This document shows positions 1 through 7,181 of a DNA stretch of 23,321 nucleotides, in pieces. The translations under genes were made by a program, and so were the position numbers. The number at the start of each line of letters is the position of its first letter. The stretch's first letter is position 1. The notes beneath the pieces are model-generated. The model saw nothing but the letters and a program-made list of their open reading frames with translations, was not told the origin of the DNA and did not search any database. Source of the stretch: DAOVQB01 sp023128935 (lineage in GTDB: Bacteria; Eisenbacteria; RBG-16-71-46; CAIMUX01; WJJG01); the NCBI GenBank assembly GCA_030628905.1, contig DAOVQB010000057.1, positions 1 to 23,321 on the forward strand. Direction: 5' to 3'.

Positions 1-1
1 G

Positions 2-1141
2 ACGGAGAGTAGCGGCTTCAAGTACGACCTCTGGCTCATCCACCACGATTACGAGGAGGATGACCAGATTGATGTGGACGAGATTGAAGAGCGGTTGCTG
101 CTCCACGAGGGGACAGCCAGTGAGATTATTCCGTACATAACGCCGGATCTGTATGCACCGGTTTCGGATTCGACGCAAGAATACGGGCTGGCTCCGTTTG
201 ATGAGTACACCTACTCATACTCGCCGAGCGACACGATGATGGTCGGCTTCCCGATCATGGGAGGCGGTCACCGGATAACCGATGGCGACATCATCGAAGT
301 CACGATCTACTCAGATAAGCACCACACGGACAGCGGTGGAACGACAGGGTGGGAGTGCACGAGTGTGGACACCCTCTGGATCGATCCGCAGAGCGGGAGC
401 CCAGTGCTCGTCTATGGCGACTGCCACTGGGATCCGCAGGCAGAGGAGTACCATATATACGACACGGGGCTCCTTGACTGGGCCGGGAACGCTGCTTCGT
501 ATGTGGAGCAGAGATTCGTGGTCGACATGTCGGCGCCGGTGGTTGACCTGATCGCGCCTGCAGGTGGGAGCACTCCTCCGGGTGAGGCCTTCAGCTTCCA
601 GGCTGAGATTTCTGATCGCGGTGCTGGCGTGAATACTTGGAGTGCGGTGCTCGTTGCGCCGGACGGTTCGGAGGTCGAACTGAGCACTCCTGTTGTTATG
701 GATGAGACTGGTGTTATTAGCGGTGCGGTGGAGGATGGACTCGTTCTGGGCAAGTACACACTGAAGGTGACGGTGAGTGACCTGGTCGGTAACACGGCGG
801 TTGTCGCGGTACAGATCATGGCCGAACACCGGGTGCTGTCCCTGAGCGATGCCTACATCTATCCGAACCCGTTCCATCCGGATAATGGTGACGGAAGGAT
901 CCACTTCGGGTTGAGCCGCGGGGCGACAGTGACGGTAAAGATCTATGACTTTGCCGGTCAGTATGTGACGACGCTTCCGAGCGAGTACCACGAGTGTGGA
1001 GGTTCATACGAGGTTCCTTGGGGCGGTACGGCTGCCGACGGCACCGAGCTTGCCAACGGGGCCTACATGATCCGGATCGAGGCCAATGACGGCTCCGCCA
1101 AGAAGGGTGCGACAGTCAAGGCCGTGATCTGGAGAGAGTAA
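2..1141 (+). CDS. Secreted Ig-like protein with C-terminal FlgD-Ig/T9SS-type sorting domain (5' partial)
   Basis: The frame is open from the first bases of the window, so the true start lies upstream; 379 residues are visible. The middle part, beginning near the phrase DMSAPVVDLIAPAGG, looks like a bacterial Ig-like domain with the pattern of alternating strands ending in KVTVSDLVGNTAVV. The last ~100 residues start at the motif YIYPNPFHP and end GAYMIRIEAN...KAVIW. This is the FlgD-Ig-like fold used as a type A sorting signal by type IX secretion cargo in FCB bacteria. The protein is therefore probably exported and either anchored at or released from the cell surface. Its binding partner or enzymatic role cannot be told from this fragment. 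A strong hairpin terminator follows 9 bases after the stop, so it ends its transcript. The sorting-domain call is firm; the Ig call is moderate; the overall function is unknown. Confidence 0.85.
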   Translation, partial: TESSGFKYDLWLIHHDYEEDDQIDVDEIEERLLLHEGTASEIIPYITPDLYAPVSDSTQEYGLAPFDEYTYSYSPSDTMMVGFPIMGGGHRITDGDIIEVTIYSDKHHTDSGGTTGWECTSVDTLWIDPQSGSPVLVYGDCHWDPQAEEYHIYDTGLLDWAGNAASYVEQRFVVDMSAPVVDLIAPAGGSTPPGEAFSFQAEISDRGAGVNTWSAVLVAPDGSEVELSTPVVMDETGVISGAVEDGLVLGKYTLKVTVSDLVGNTAVVAVQIMAEHRVLSLSDAYIYPNPFHPDNGDGRIHFGLSRGATVTVKIYDFAGQYVTTLPSEYHECGGSYEVPWGGTAADGTELANGAYMIRIEANDGSAKKGATVKAVIWRE

Positions 1142-1150
1142 GCGATGAAG

Positions 1151-1183
1151 GCTGGGGCCCGCCCGAAAGGGTGGGTCCCCAGC
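1151..1183 (+). terminator. Intrinsic terminator-like hairpin after the Ig-like gene
   Basis: GCTGGGG-CCCGCCC pairs with GGGTGGG-TCCCCAGC around a GAAA tetraloop, giving a long GC-rich stem with one bulged base and one G-T wobble. A short T run (1190-1193) follows several bases after the stem. The stem is very strong but the U tract is modest, so it may also act as a 3' stabiliser. It separates the Ig-like gene from the OmpA-type gene. Confidence 0.75.
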
Positions 1184-1255
1184 ATGAGGTTTTAGTTCCA
1201 GACAGCCGGTTCGTTGTTCTGGGTGACGATGCGGTTCAACTAAGGAGGTAAGACG

Positions 1256-2914
1256 ATGTTGAGAAGGAGTGGGGGCGCAGTTCCCTGGACTCTGCTCCTC
1301 GTCCTGGCCCTCTTCCTGGCGACGCCGGGAGTCGTGCTTGCCGGAGGAGAGAACGAGGACTCGAGCAATCACGCTGCACCATTCTTGCGAATGGGAGTGG
1401 GGACTCGAATCCTTGCCATGGGCGGGGCTGGCACTGCCGCTGCCCTGGACGCTACAGCCGGCTACTGGAATCCCGCTACCCTGGGTTGGACCTGTGGAAG
1501 CCAGATTTCCGGGATGCATGCCTTGGGCATGGAGGAGGACAGGCGCTTCAGCTATGTGGCGGGTTCGCACCGGATGGAGTGGGGCGCGCTGGGAGCAAGC
1601 TTCCTGACGGCGGGGATGAGTGACATCGATGGGCGGGATGAAGGCGGCGCGTCGACCGGGAGCTTCAGCTACGGCGACCTCGCGTTCATGGCTCATGCTG
1701 CCTATGCCACCGACATAGTGACGTTTGGTGGTACGCTGAAGTACCTGCGTCAGGGCCTGAGCGCCGACGTGGAAGGCGATGATGCGGTCAGCGGGTACGG
1801 ATTCGACCTGGGGGCTGGATTCGTGCCAAACGACTGGATGCGCGTGGGGATAATGCTCCGCGATTTCGCGTCGGAGGTAGGGAGCGATGAGGATGCCAAC
1901 GACGTTCCTATGAACCTGCGTGGAGGCATCGCGCTCATGCCGCTCGAGTGGTTCACCTTCGCGTTCGACCTGGATCGGACGCAGGATGAGGATGACCTCA
2001 TGTTCCATGCGGGCGTGGAGGGAGCGTTCCCATTGACGGAGGACGTGGGCGCAGCGCTGAGACTGGGGTTGAACGATGGCGATCTGACCGCCGGGCTCGG
2101 CGTTCAAGTAAAAATGCTTGAGTTCAATTACGCCTTCATGGAGGAGCCAGAGGGCTTCTTGGGTGAGAGCCATAGGATCGGCGTCACTTTGCGGTTTGGA
2201 GATGAAGACTGCCCTTTTGATTCAAGATTGCGGACCCACTTGGGGACCACTTCTAGTAGAGGTGGACGGGACCGTGATCTAGATGGAATCCCCGATGGGA
2301 TGGACGCTTGTCCGGACGAGGCTGAGGATTTTGACGGCTTCGAGGACACGGATGGATGTCCCGATGTGGACAACGACGGCGATGGAATCCTGGATGTCAA
2401 TGATAAGTGCCCCGACCAAGCGGAGGATTTTGATGGCTTCGAGGATTCCGATGGATGTCCGGATATAGATAACGACAAAGATGGCATTCTCGATGTCGAT
2501 GATCGCTGTCCAGACCAGGCGGAGAATTTTAACCGCTATCGGGACGCAGATGGATGCCCGGACAAGATGCCGGTCCAGCTGCCGATGGCGAATATTACGT
2601 TCAAGACGGGAAGCGCTGAGATAAGCAGCGTAGACCCGCTCCCTGTGCTTGACAATGTCGTGAAGATCATGAATGAGCAGCCTGACATCCGCGTGCGGAT
2701 CGCTGGACACACCGACAATGTGGGCGCGGATGCGATGAACATGGATCTGTCCAAGCGCCGGGCAGAGGCCGTACAGGCGTACATGGTTAGCAAGGGGGTT
2801 GCTAGCAGCCGCTTGGTTACGGAGGGGATGGGCGAGACGATGCCGATAGACTCGAACGATACGGCTGAAGGTCGCGGGCGGAACCGGCGGATCGAGTTTG
2901 AGGTGATCGACTAG
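1256..2914 (+). CDS. Outer-membrane PorV/PorQ-like barrel fused to TSP3 repeats and OmpA peptidoglycan-binding domain
   Basis: A consensus Shine-Dalgarno (AAGGAGGT, 1242-1249) lies just before this ATG. Residues 1-30 form a signal peptide with a hydrophobic core (LLLVLALFLA) ending near VLAGG. Residues ~38-325 resemble the PorV/PorQ family, with the hallmark FLRMGVGTRILAMGGAG followed by ATAGYWNPATLGW. Residues 343-440 carry three 33-residue thrombospondin type-3 calcium-binding repeats rich in DxDxDG with paired CPD motifs. Residues ~444-552 are an OmpA C-terminal domain (GHTDNVG, LSKRRAEAV, GRGRNRRIEF) that should bind peptidoglycan. The protein is predicted to sit in the outer membrane and reach the cell wall through an extended Ca-dependent stalk. 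In type IX systems PorV shuttles cargo and a separate OmpA protein anchors the machinery; here both types of module occur in one chain. A role in secretion is inference; a structural role is equally possible. Confidence 0.9.
   Translation: MLRRSGGAVPWTLLLVLALFLATPGVVLAGGENEDSSNHAAPFLRMGVGTRILAMGGAGTAAALDATAGYWNPATLGWTCGSQISGMHALGMEEDRRFSYVAGSHRMEWGALGASFLTAGMSDIDGRDEGGASTGSFSYGDLAFMAHAAYATDIVTFGGTLKYLRQGLSADVEGDDAVSGYGFDLGAGFVPNDWMRVGIMLRDFASEVGSDEDANDVPMNLRGGIALMPLEWFTFAFDLDRTQDEDDLMFHAGVEGAFPLTEDVGAALRLGLNDGDLTAGLGVQVKMLEFNYAFMEEPEGFLGESHRIGVTLRFGDEDCPFDSRLRTHLGTTSSRGGRDRDLDGIPDGMDACPDEAEDFDGFEDTDGCPDVDNDGDGILDVNDKCPDQAEDFDGFEDSDGCPDIDNDKDGILDVDDRCPDQAENFNRYRDADGCPDKMPVQLPMANITFKTGSAEISSVDPLPVLDNVVKIMNEQPDIRVRIAGHTDNVGADAMNMDLSKRRAEAVQAYMVSKGVASSRLVTEGMGETMPIDSNDTAEGRGRNRRIEFEVID
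2282..2566 (+). repeat. Three tandem 99-bp repeats encoding TSP3 calcium-binding units
   Basis: Units begin at 2282, 2381 and 2480, each opening with GATGGMATYC and each containing a GGCGGAG-like and GATGGATG-like block. The period is exactly 99 bp, or 33 residues. The third unit is the most diverged and is shortened at its end. Such arrays can gain or lose units and so alter stalk length. Confidence 0.85.
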
Positions 2915-2957
2915 GACCAAAAAGTCGTATTGGATTTAGTACATAAGAGCGTTGGTA

Positions 2958-2987
2958 GAGGCGTTGCAGGGTATCCTGCAGCGCCTC
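2958..2987 (+). terminator. Terminator-like hairpin after the OmpA-type gene
   Basis: GAGGCGTTGCAGG pairs with CCTGCAGCGCCTC (13 bp, one T-G wobble) around a GTAT loop. The following bases (GTTCTGTCATTAT) are T-rich but not a clean T run. It lies 44 bases after the stop at 2914 and 19 bases before the next start, so it probably ends the OmpA-type transcript or attenuates read-through. Confidence 0.65.
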
Positions 2988-3006
2988 GTTCTGTCATTAT
3001 CCTAGC

Positions 3007-3279
3007 ATGACCTATAGTGAGGATCATGCGGAATGGGGTGACTTCTATCCTGTCTATGATGCGCCAGATGAAGCGACGGCCATCCATATGTGCTCCCTTC
3101 TGAGAGGGGGAGGACTTGAGGCACGGATCCGCTCCGCGCAGATCCCGTGCTTTGACGGAGCATTCGCGAGTGCGGTGGGGTACTGGGGCCAGGTGGTAGT
3201 TCCGAAGAGAGAGGTGCTCGTAGCTGCGAACCTCGTGGAGGCGATCAGGCGGGAACTGAGATGCACGGGGGAGCGCTGA
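3007..3279 (+). CDS. Small DUF2007-like protein
   Basis: This 90-residue soluble protein resembles the DUF2007 'putative signal transducing protein' family: FYPVYDAPDEATAIHMCSLLRGGGLEARI near the start, a loop, then WGQVVVPKREVLVAANLVEAI. In this fold a short alpha-beta unit recalls a PII-like ferredoxin arrangement. The family function is not established. No clear Shine-Dalgarno precedes the ATG, and no alternative in-frame start exists before the conserved part, so initiation may be weak or leaderless. Its stop overlaps the start of the next small gene (TGATG), so the two are probably translated together. The family call is moderate. Confidence 0.7.
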   Translation: MTYSEDHAEWGDFYPVYDAPDEATAIHMCSLLRGGGLEARIRSAQIPCFDGAFASAVGYWGQVVVPKREVLVAANLVEAIRRELRCTGER

Positions 3280-3497
3280 TGGTCCTACTTAGGCTCATTT
3301 TTGGCCTACTAGCGGGCTTCCTGGCATTTGCAGTTTTGGGCGGATTGGCGCGACTGCTCTCATCGGGGTCCGTTAGGCGCCAGCGGCGCCATAGTGGAAG
3401 TCGATCGAAACGGGCTGTAGAAAAGGGGTTTGAATTCAGAGATGACGATATTCTGGATGTTCCGTGTAGCAATGTGAAAGAGGAAGCAGACGAATAG
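3279..3497 (+). CDS. Small single-span membrane protein, unknown function
   Basis: I choose the ATG at 3279, which overlaps the upstream stop as TGATG and has GGGGGAG (3267-3273) at good spacing. An in-frame ATG at 3261 would add six residues. The 72-residue product has one hydrophobic segment at its N-terminus (LIFGLLAGFLAFAVLGGLA), a basic stretch (RRQRRHSGSRSKR) that should stay in the cytoplasm, and an acidic tail. I do not recognise a family. The overlap with the DUF2007-like gene suggests a joint role, perhaps as a membrane anchor; that is inference. Confidence 0.6.
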   Translation: MVLLRLIFGLLAGFLAFAVLGGLARLLSSGSVRRQRRHSGSRSKRAVEKGFEFRDDDILDVPCSNVKEEADE

Positions 3498-3528
3498 CAA
3501 GCAGTGAAAGCAGTGGACTTCAGGCGAC

Positions 3529-3547
3529 AGGGGACGCAAAATCCCCT
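3529..3547 (+). terminator. Weak hairpin between the small genes and the FMN riboswitch
   Basis: AGGGGA pairs with TCCCCT across a 7-base loop (CGCAAAA), followed by TGGTTGCATTGTT. The stem is only 6 bp and the T content after it is low. It could end the small-gene transcript ahead of the riboflavin operon, but support is thin. Confidence 0.3.
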
Positions 3548-3567
3548 TGGTTGCATTGTTGACATAA

Positions 3568-3690
3568 GGATCCTCCTTCGGGGCGGGGTGAAATTCCCCG
3601 ACCGGCGGTAAGAGCCCGCGAGCTTCAGGGTATGGAGCTGATCCCGTGGAATTCGGGAGCCGACAGTTAGAGTCTGGATGGGAGAGGGAG
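3568..3690 (+). promoter_or_regulatory. FMN riboswitch (RFN element)
   Basis: The conserved RFN blocks appear in the expected order: TTCGGGGCGGGGTGAAATTC then CCCGACCGGCGGTA, AGCCCGCGAGC, a variable hairpin, CCGTGGAATTCGGGAGCC, and GACAGTTAGAGTCTGGATGG ending in GAGAGGGAG. These match the six-helix FMN-binding aptamer. The element sits directly upstream of ribD and should lower riboflavin-operon expression when FMN is abundant. The expression platform is not obvious. A possible downstream pairing is GTCAGG (3693-3698) with CCTGAC (3744-3749). I see no textbook terminator, so control could be over either translation or transcription. Confidence 0.95.
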
Positions 3691-3839
3691 CCGTCAGGGT
3701 GGTAGGGCGCAGCTGAACCAGATGGCCCCGCCGAGTCCTGGAACCTGACCAGATGCCATGCTCCTTCTCCTACTCGATGAAGGACGTGGCTCTTTTTGTC
3801 TCAAGAATGGAAGCTTTGGGGAAGGCGGGTTTGGGCAGC

Positions 3840-5099
3840 ATGGCTGCGGAAGGTTGCCGGCGCGAGTTGGATCGAACCTACATGCGTTTGGCACTCAAAC
3901 TGGCTCGCGTGGGCATGGGTTGGACACATCCGAATCCCAGAGTTGGGGCGGTAGCTGTTCGCGACGGTGTGATTCTTGGTGTGGGGGCTCATCTAGAGTT
4001 CGGAGGACCGCATGCTGAGGGTGCGCTCATAAGCGCAGCTACAACGCCTGATGGGCTGAGGGGCGCAACGCTATATGTCACGCTCGAACCCTGCGCTCAT
4101 GAGGGGAAAGTAGCCGCCTGCGCGCCGGCGATTGTCAAGGCTGGGATCAGCCGGGTTGTGGCCGCAATGGAGGACCCAGATCCCCTGGTTCAGGGTCGGG
4201 GGTTCAGCGTCCTACGGGAGGCTGGCTTGCAGGTGGACGTGGGGGTGATGGAGCGGGCTGCGCGGATACTCAATGCACCCTTCTTGTGGCGCCACCTCCG
4301 GAAGCGGGCTTTTGTCACATTGAAAGTTGCGGCCAGTTTGGATGGGCGCATTGCTGCAGCGGATGGGTCGAGTCGGTGGATCACGCATCGGCGCGCCCGC
4401 GAGTGGGTGCATTGCTGGCGAGCCAGTTGCGATGCGGTTCTGATCGGCCGGGGAACGTTCGAGGCCGATCGGCCCAGCTTGACTGCCCGTCCATCGGCGG
4501 ACCCACTTAAGCGCTGGCGGGCGCGGCTTATGAGGGATGCGGGGAGGACCACTGGAGGGGACCTGGGGGGCGGGCCATGGCCACACCAACCGGTCCGCAT
4601 CGTGCTTGATTCGCGCGCCCGCATGGCGCAAAAGGAGGAGCTGCTCTCAGTCATGCAGGAACGCCGTGGCGGGCCGTGGATAGTGGCCTGTGGAGCCCGG
4701 GCGCCGGGGGCATCACGCGAGCGACTTAGGCGAGCTGGCATCCGTTCTTGGGTACTTCCTGAGCCCCATGGCGGTGCTGGAGTGGATCTTCAGGCCTTGA
4801 CCGCGGGACTTGCCGAGGAAGGGATGCTGGATCTTCTCGTGGAGGGAGGGGCAACCCTGGCGACGGAACTCATGCGACAGAATCTGGTGGATCGGTTCCG
4901 GATCTTCGTGAGCCCGCTACTCTTGGGAGGGGAACGCAGCTGGGCCGGCGAGCTGGGCTGCGGTAGCCTTGCGGAGGGTCGGAAGCTCATTGGGCTCTGG
5001 ACTCGCCGTGTAGGGCCTGACGTCCTGCTGCAGGCCCTCAGCCCGGATGCAGATTCACTCCTACGGGGGCAGTTGCAGCGTGCTGGAGAGGGTTCCTGA
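3840..5099 (+). CDS. ribD: Bifunctional riboflavin deaminase/reductase RibD
   Basis: RibD deaminates the pyrimidine product of GTP cyclohydrolase II and then reduces its ribosyl side chain, using NADPH. The N-terminal deaminase shows TYMRLALKLA, HPNPRVGAV, the zinc and proton-transfer motif HAE (H58, E60) and C85/C94 in PCAHEGKVAAC, nine residues apart as in the E. coli enzyme. The C-terminal reductase has VTLKVAASLDGRIA, ITHRRAREW and LLVEGGATLATEL. The open frame extends upstream to an ATG at 3753, with further ATGs at 3777 and 3807. I prefer 3840 (419 residues) because family members start only a few residues before the YMRLAL helix. No start has an ideal Shine-Dalgarno. The gene is first in the riboflavin operon, under the FMN riboswitch, and ends one base before ribE. 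The function is firm; the start is uncertain. Confidence 0.93.
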   Translation: MAAEGCRRELDRTYMRLALKLARVGMGWTHPNPRVGAVAVRDGVILGVGAHLEFGGPHAEGALISAATTPDGLRGATLYVTLEPCAHEGKVAACAPAIVKAGISRVVAAMEDPDPLVQGRGFSVLREAGLQVDVGVMERAARILNAPFLWRHLRKRAFVTLKVAASLDGRIAAADGSSRWITHRRAREWVHCWRASCDAVLIGRGTFEADRPSLTARPSADPLKRWRARLMRDAGRTTGGDLGGGPWPHQPVRIVLDSRARMAQKEELLSVMQERRGGPWIVACGARAPGASRERLRRAGIRSWVLPEPHGGAGVDLQALTAGLAEEGMLDLLVEGGATLATELMRQNLVDRFRIFVSPLLLGGERSWAGELGCGSLAEGRKLIGLWTRRVGPDVLLQALSPDADSLLRGQLQRAGEGS

Positions 5100-5100
5100 C

Positions 5101-5694
5101 GTGTTTACGGGCATAGTGGAGGAAGTTGCTAGGATCGCGCAGGTCCGCACCGTTCCTGGGGGAAAGCGTTTCAGGGTCGAGGCTGCCTGTGCGGATGCGA
5201 TAGAGCGCGGCGATTCAGTTTCCTTGAATGGCATCTGCCTGACTGCCGAGCACCTCGCGGGGGGTGTGGGAACCTTAGCGGTTTCGGCTGTTGCCGAGAC
5301 GCTGCGGCGGACAACGGCGGGGGCATGGCGGAGGGGTTCGAGCATCCACCTCGAGCGGGCACTTGGGGCCACCAGCCGGCTCGGAGGGCATCTGGTCCAG
5401 GGGCACGTAGATGGCGTGGCCCGAGTTGTGCGCGCAGGACGGGAAGGCCGCGAGTTCCTACTCGTTCTGCAACTGGCCGCGCCCCTGAGGCGCTATGTGG
5501 TGTCCAAGGGATCCCTGGCCGTCAACGGGGTCAGCCTGACTGTGGGAGACCTGCGCGGCGGTCTGTGCCAACTCCACATCATTCCCGAGACACTGGATCG
5601 CACTCTGATCGGTTCCTATCGACCTGGCGAGCGGGTCAATCTGGAGGTCGACATTGTGGCTAAGTATGTCGAGGCGTTGACTCACACGCCCTAG
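5101..5694 (+). CDS. ribE: Riboflavin synthase, alpha chain
   Basis: The enzyme dismutates two molecules of 6,7-dimethyl-8-ribityllumazine to riboflavin and a pyrimidine that is recycled to RibH. The GTG start at 5101 gives the family's canonical first residues MFTGIVEE and has GGAGAGGG (5085-5092) upstream; the ribD stop lies one base before it. The 197-residue length is typical. Two tandem lumazine-binding barrels are visible: residues 1-97 with SLNGICLTA (41-49), and ~98-190 with the parallel VNGVSLTV (141-148). GGHLVQGHVDG (95-105) marks the junction. Tight spacing to ribD suggests translational coupling. Also named ribC in some species. Very confident. Confidence 0.96.
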   Translation: MFTGIVEEVARIAQVRTVPGGKRFRVEAACADAIERGDSVSLNGICLTAEHLAGGVGTLAVSAVAETLRRTTAGAWRRGSSIHLERALGATSRLGGHLVQGHVDGVARVVRAGREGREFLLVLQLAAPLRRYVVSKGSLAVNGVSLTVGDLRGGLCQLHIIPETLDRTLIGSYRPGERVNLEVDIVAKYVEALTHTP

Positions 5695-5736
5695 TGGTTC
5701 GCCCAAGTGACGGCAGGTTCGGAGGAGTATGGGGCT

Positions 5737-7014
5737 ATGGATTCGCAGGAGCATCAGACGGAGGTGTCGGGGCGCAGCGCTATGGCGGGGCGCACACCGG
5801 CTACGGGATTGGATACGGTTGATGAGGCCATCGCATCGATGGGCAGGGGTGAGCTAGTCCTCGTTGTGGATGATGAATCCCGCGAGAATGAAGGCGACCT
5901 GATCGGGGCGGCAGAGCGAGCGACCCCAGAGATGATCAACTTCATGGCAACACATGGCCGCGGACTCATCTGCGTTTCCCTGACCGAGGAGCGCCTCTTG
6001 GAACTAGATCTGCCTCCCATGGTGGCTCGCAACACAGCCCGGATGGAGACGCCCTTTACAGTATCGGTTGATGCCATTGCCGGGACAACGACTGGGATCT
6101 CCACCTTCGATCGCTCGGTAACCGTAAAGGCACTGATAAATACGCAAACGCGCCCCGCAGACCTGGCCCGGCCGGGACATATCTTCCCGCTGCGGGCGGC
6201 ACCTGGTGGGGTCTTGCGGCGCTCCGGCCATACCGAGGCGAGTCTCGATCTGGCGCGCCTGGCGGGGTTGGCCCCGGCCGGTGTGCTCTGCGAGGTATTG
6301 AATGATGATGGCTCCATGGCTCGCTTGCCCGAGCTGAAACGCGTAGCCAAGCGCTTCGGTCTCAAGCTCATCTCTGTGGCGGACCTCATCGCATACCGCC
6401 GCAGGACCGAGTCGCTCATCCGGCATATCGGCGAGGCCTTCTTCCCCACTCACTACGGGCATTTCCGGCTCCATGCCTATGAGAGCGATGTCGACGATGC
6501 CCAGCATTTGGCGCTTGTCATGGGCGAAATCATTCCGGCCCGGCCGGTTCTGGTTCGCGTGCACTCGGAATGCCTGACCGGAGACGCGCTCTTCAGCCTG
6601 CGCTGTGACTGCGGGCAGCAGCTGCAACGGGCGACGCAGCAGATCGGGCGCGAGGGCGGCATTCTGCTCTATATGCGTCAGGAGGGGCGGGGGATCGGGC
6701 TCACCAATAAGATCCGTGCCTATTGCCTACAGGATCAAGGGCTCGATACGGTCGAAGCGAACATAAAGCTGGGGTTCAAGCCCGATGAACGCGACTATGG
6801 CGTGGGGGCGCAGATCCTAGCCCACCTGGGCTGCCAGAAGATCCGCCTTCTGACCAATAACCCGGCCAAGCGGGTTGGGCTGGAGGGCTACGGCCTTGAG
6901 ATCATCGAGCGGGTCCCACTGGTCATCAAGCCGACGCCGTACAATGAGCGCTATCTGACGGTGAAGAGGGAGAAGATGGGACACCTATTCGGAGCAGACG
7001 GGGCTGGTTTCTAG
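5737..7014 (+). CDS. ribBA: Bifunctional DHBP synthase / GTP cyclohydrolase II
   Basis: RibBA supplies both riboflavin precursors: the N-terminal half turns ribulose-5-phosphate into 3,4-dihydroxy-2-butanone-4-phosphate plus formate, and the C-terminal half opens GTP. The DHBP domain shows DDESRENEGD (45-54), THGRGLICV, and HTEA (165-168). The cyclohydrolase domain shows zinc ligands C279, C290 and C292 in ECLTGDALFSLRCDCG, with the same spacing as E. coli RibA, and RQEGRGIGL (314-322). The ATG at 5737 is preferred because GGAGGAG (5721-5727) lies 9 bases upstream; an in-frame GTG at 5707 would add ten residues with little support. The 425-residue length is normal for the fusion. It lies 42 bases after ribE. 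Confidence 0.95.
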   Translation: MDSQEHQTEVSGRSAMAGRTPATGLDTVDEAIASMGRGELVLVVDDESRENEGDLIGAAERATPEMINFMATHGRGLICVSLTEERLLELDLPPMVARNTARMETPFTVSVDAIAGTTTGISTFDRSVTVKALINTQTRPADLARPGHIFPLRAAPGGVLRRSGHTEASLDLARLAGLAPAGVLCEVLNDDGSMARLPELKRVAKRFGLKLISVADLIAYRRRTESLIRHIGEAFFPTHYGHFRLHAYESDVDDAQHLALVMGEIIPARPVLVRVHSECLTGDALFSLRCDCGQQLQRATQQIGREGGILLYMRQEGRGIGLTNKIRAYCLQDQGLDTVEANIKLGFKPDERDYGVGAQILAHLGCQKIRLLTNNPAKRVGLEGYGLEIIERVPLVIKPTPYNERYLTVKREKMGHLFGADGAGF

Positions 7015-7022
7015 AACGGAAG

Positions 7023-7036
7023 GGCTCATCCGAGCC
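7023..7036 (+). other. Small hairpin just after ribBA
   Basis: GGCTC and GAGCC pair around an ATCC loop, beginning 8 bases after the ribBA stop. No T run follows, so it is unlikely to terminate strongly. It may protect or process the mRNA between ribBA and ribH. Confidence 0.35.
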
Positions 7037-7116
7037 ATCCCAGTGGTGCGGTTGGCGCACACATATTCCGGGGTGTGAAGGTGCAGGACGCCGGAGTCAT
7101 CCCAGCGGTGCGGGTG
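7036..7116 (+). repeat. Direct repeat pair in the ribBA-ribH gap
   Basis: CATCCCAGTGGTGCGGTTG (7036-7054) recurs as CATCCCAGCGGTGCGGGTG (7098-7116), with 17 of 19 bases identical and a 62-bp offset. The gap is the longest inside the riboflavin operon (167 bases). No promoter of usual form is visible here. Confidence 0.6.
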
Positions 7117-7168
7117 AGCCTGCGGGTTTTGCGAGATGTGAACGCGTGAGGTGTCTCGGGCGTTGGAT

Positions 7169-7178
7169 AAGGAGGAGG
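7169..7178 (+). promoter_or_regulatory. Ribosome binding site that fixes the ribH start
   Basis: AAGGAGGAGG lies 3 to 8 bases before the ATG at 7182. It makes that ATG far more likely than the GTG at 7146, which has no such site. Confidence 0.75.
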
Positions 7179-7181
7179 CGG

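Noticed and set aside
1004..2173. A 389-codon minus-strand open frame across the OmpA-type gene start
   Set aside because: It runs through a strong terminator hairpin and a perfect ribosome site on the + strand and shows no domain.
3559..3564. TTGACA, a perfect -35 box just before the FMN riboswitch
   Set aside because: A -10 at the right distance would fall inside the aptamer, and the sequence there is GC-rich with no TATAAT-like hexamer; the start must lie upstream of the aptamer.
3753..3839. Upstream in-frame extension of ribD (starts at 3753, 3777, 3807)
   Set aside because: Family members begin a few residues before the first helix, and the extra sequence lies in what is probably riboswitch leader. 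It is not excluded.
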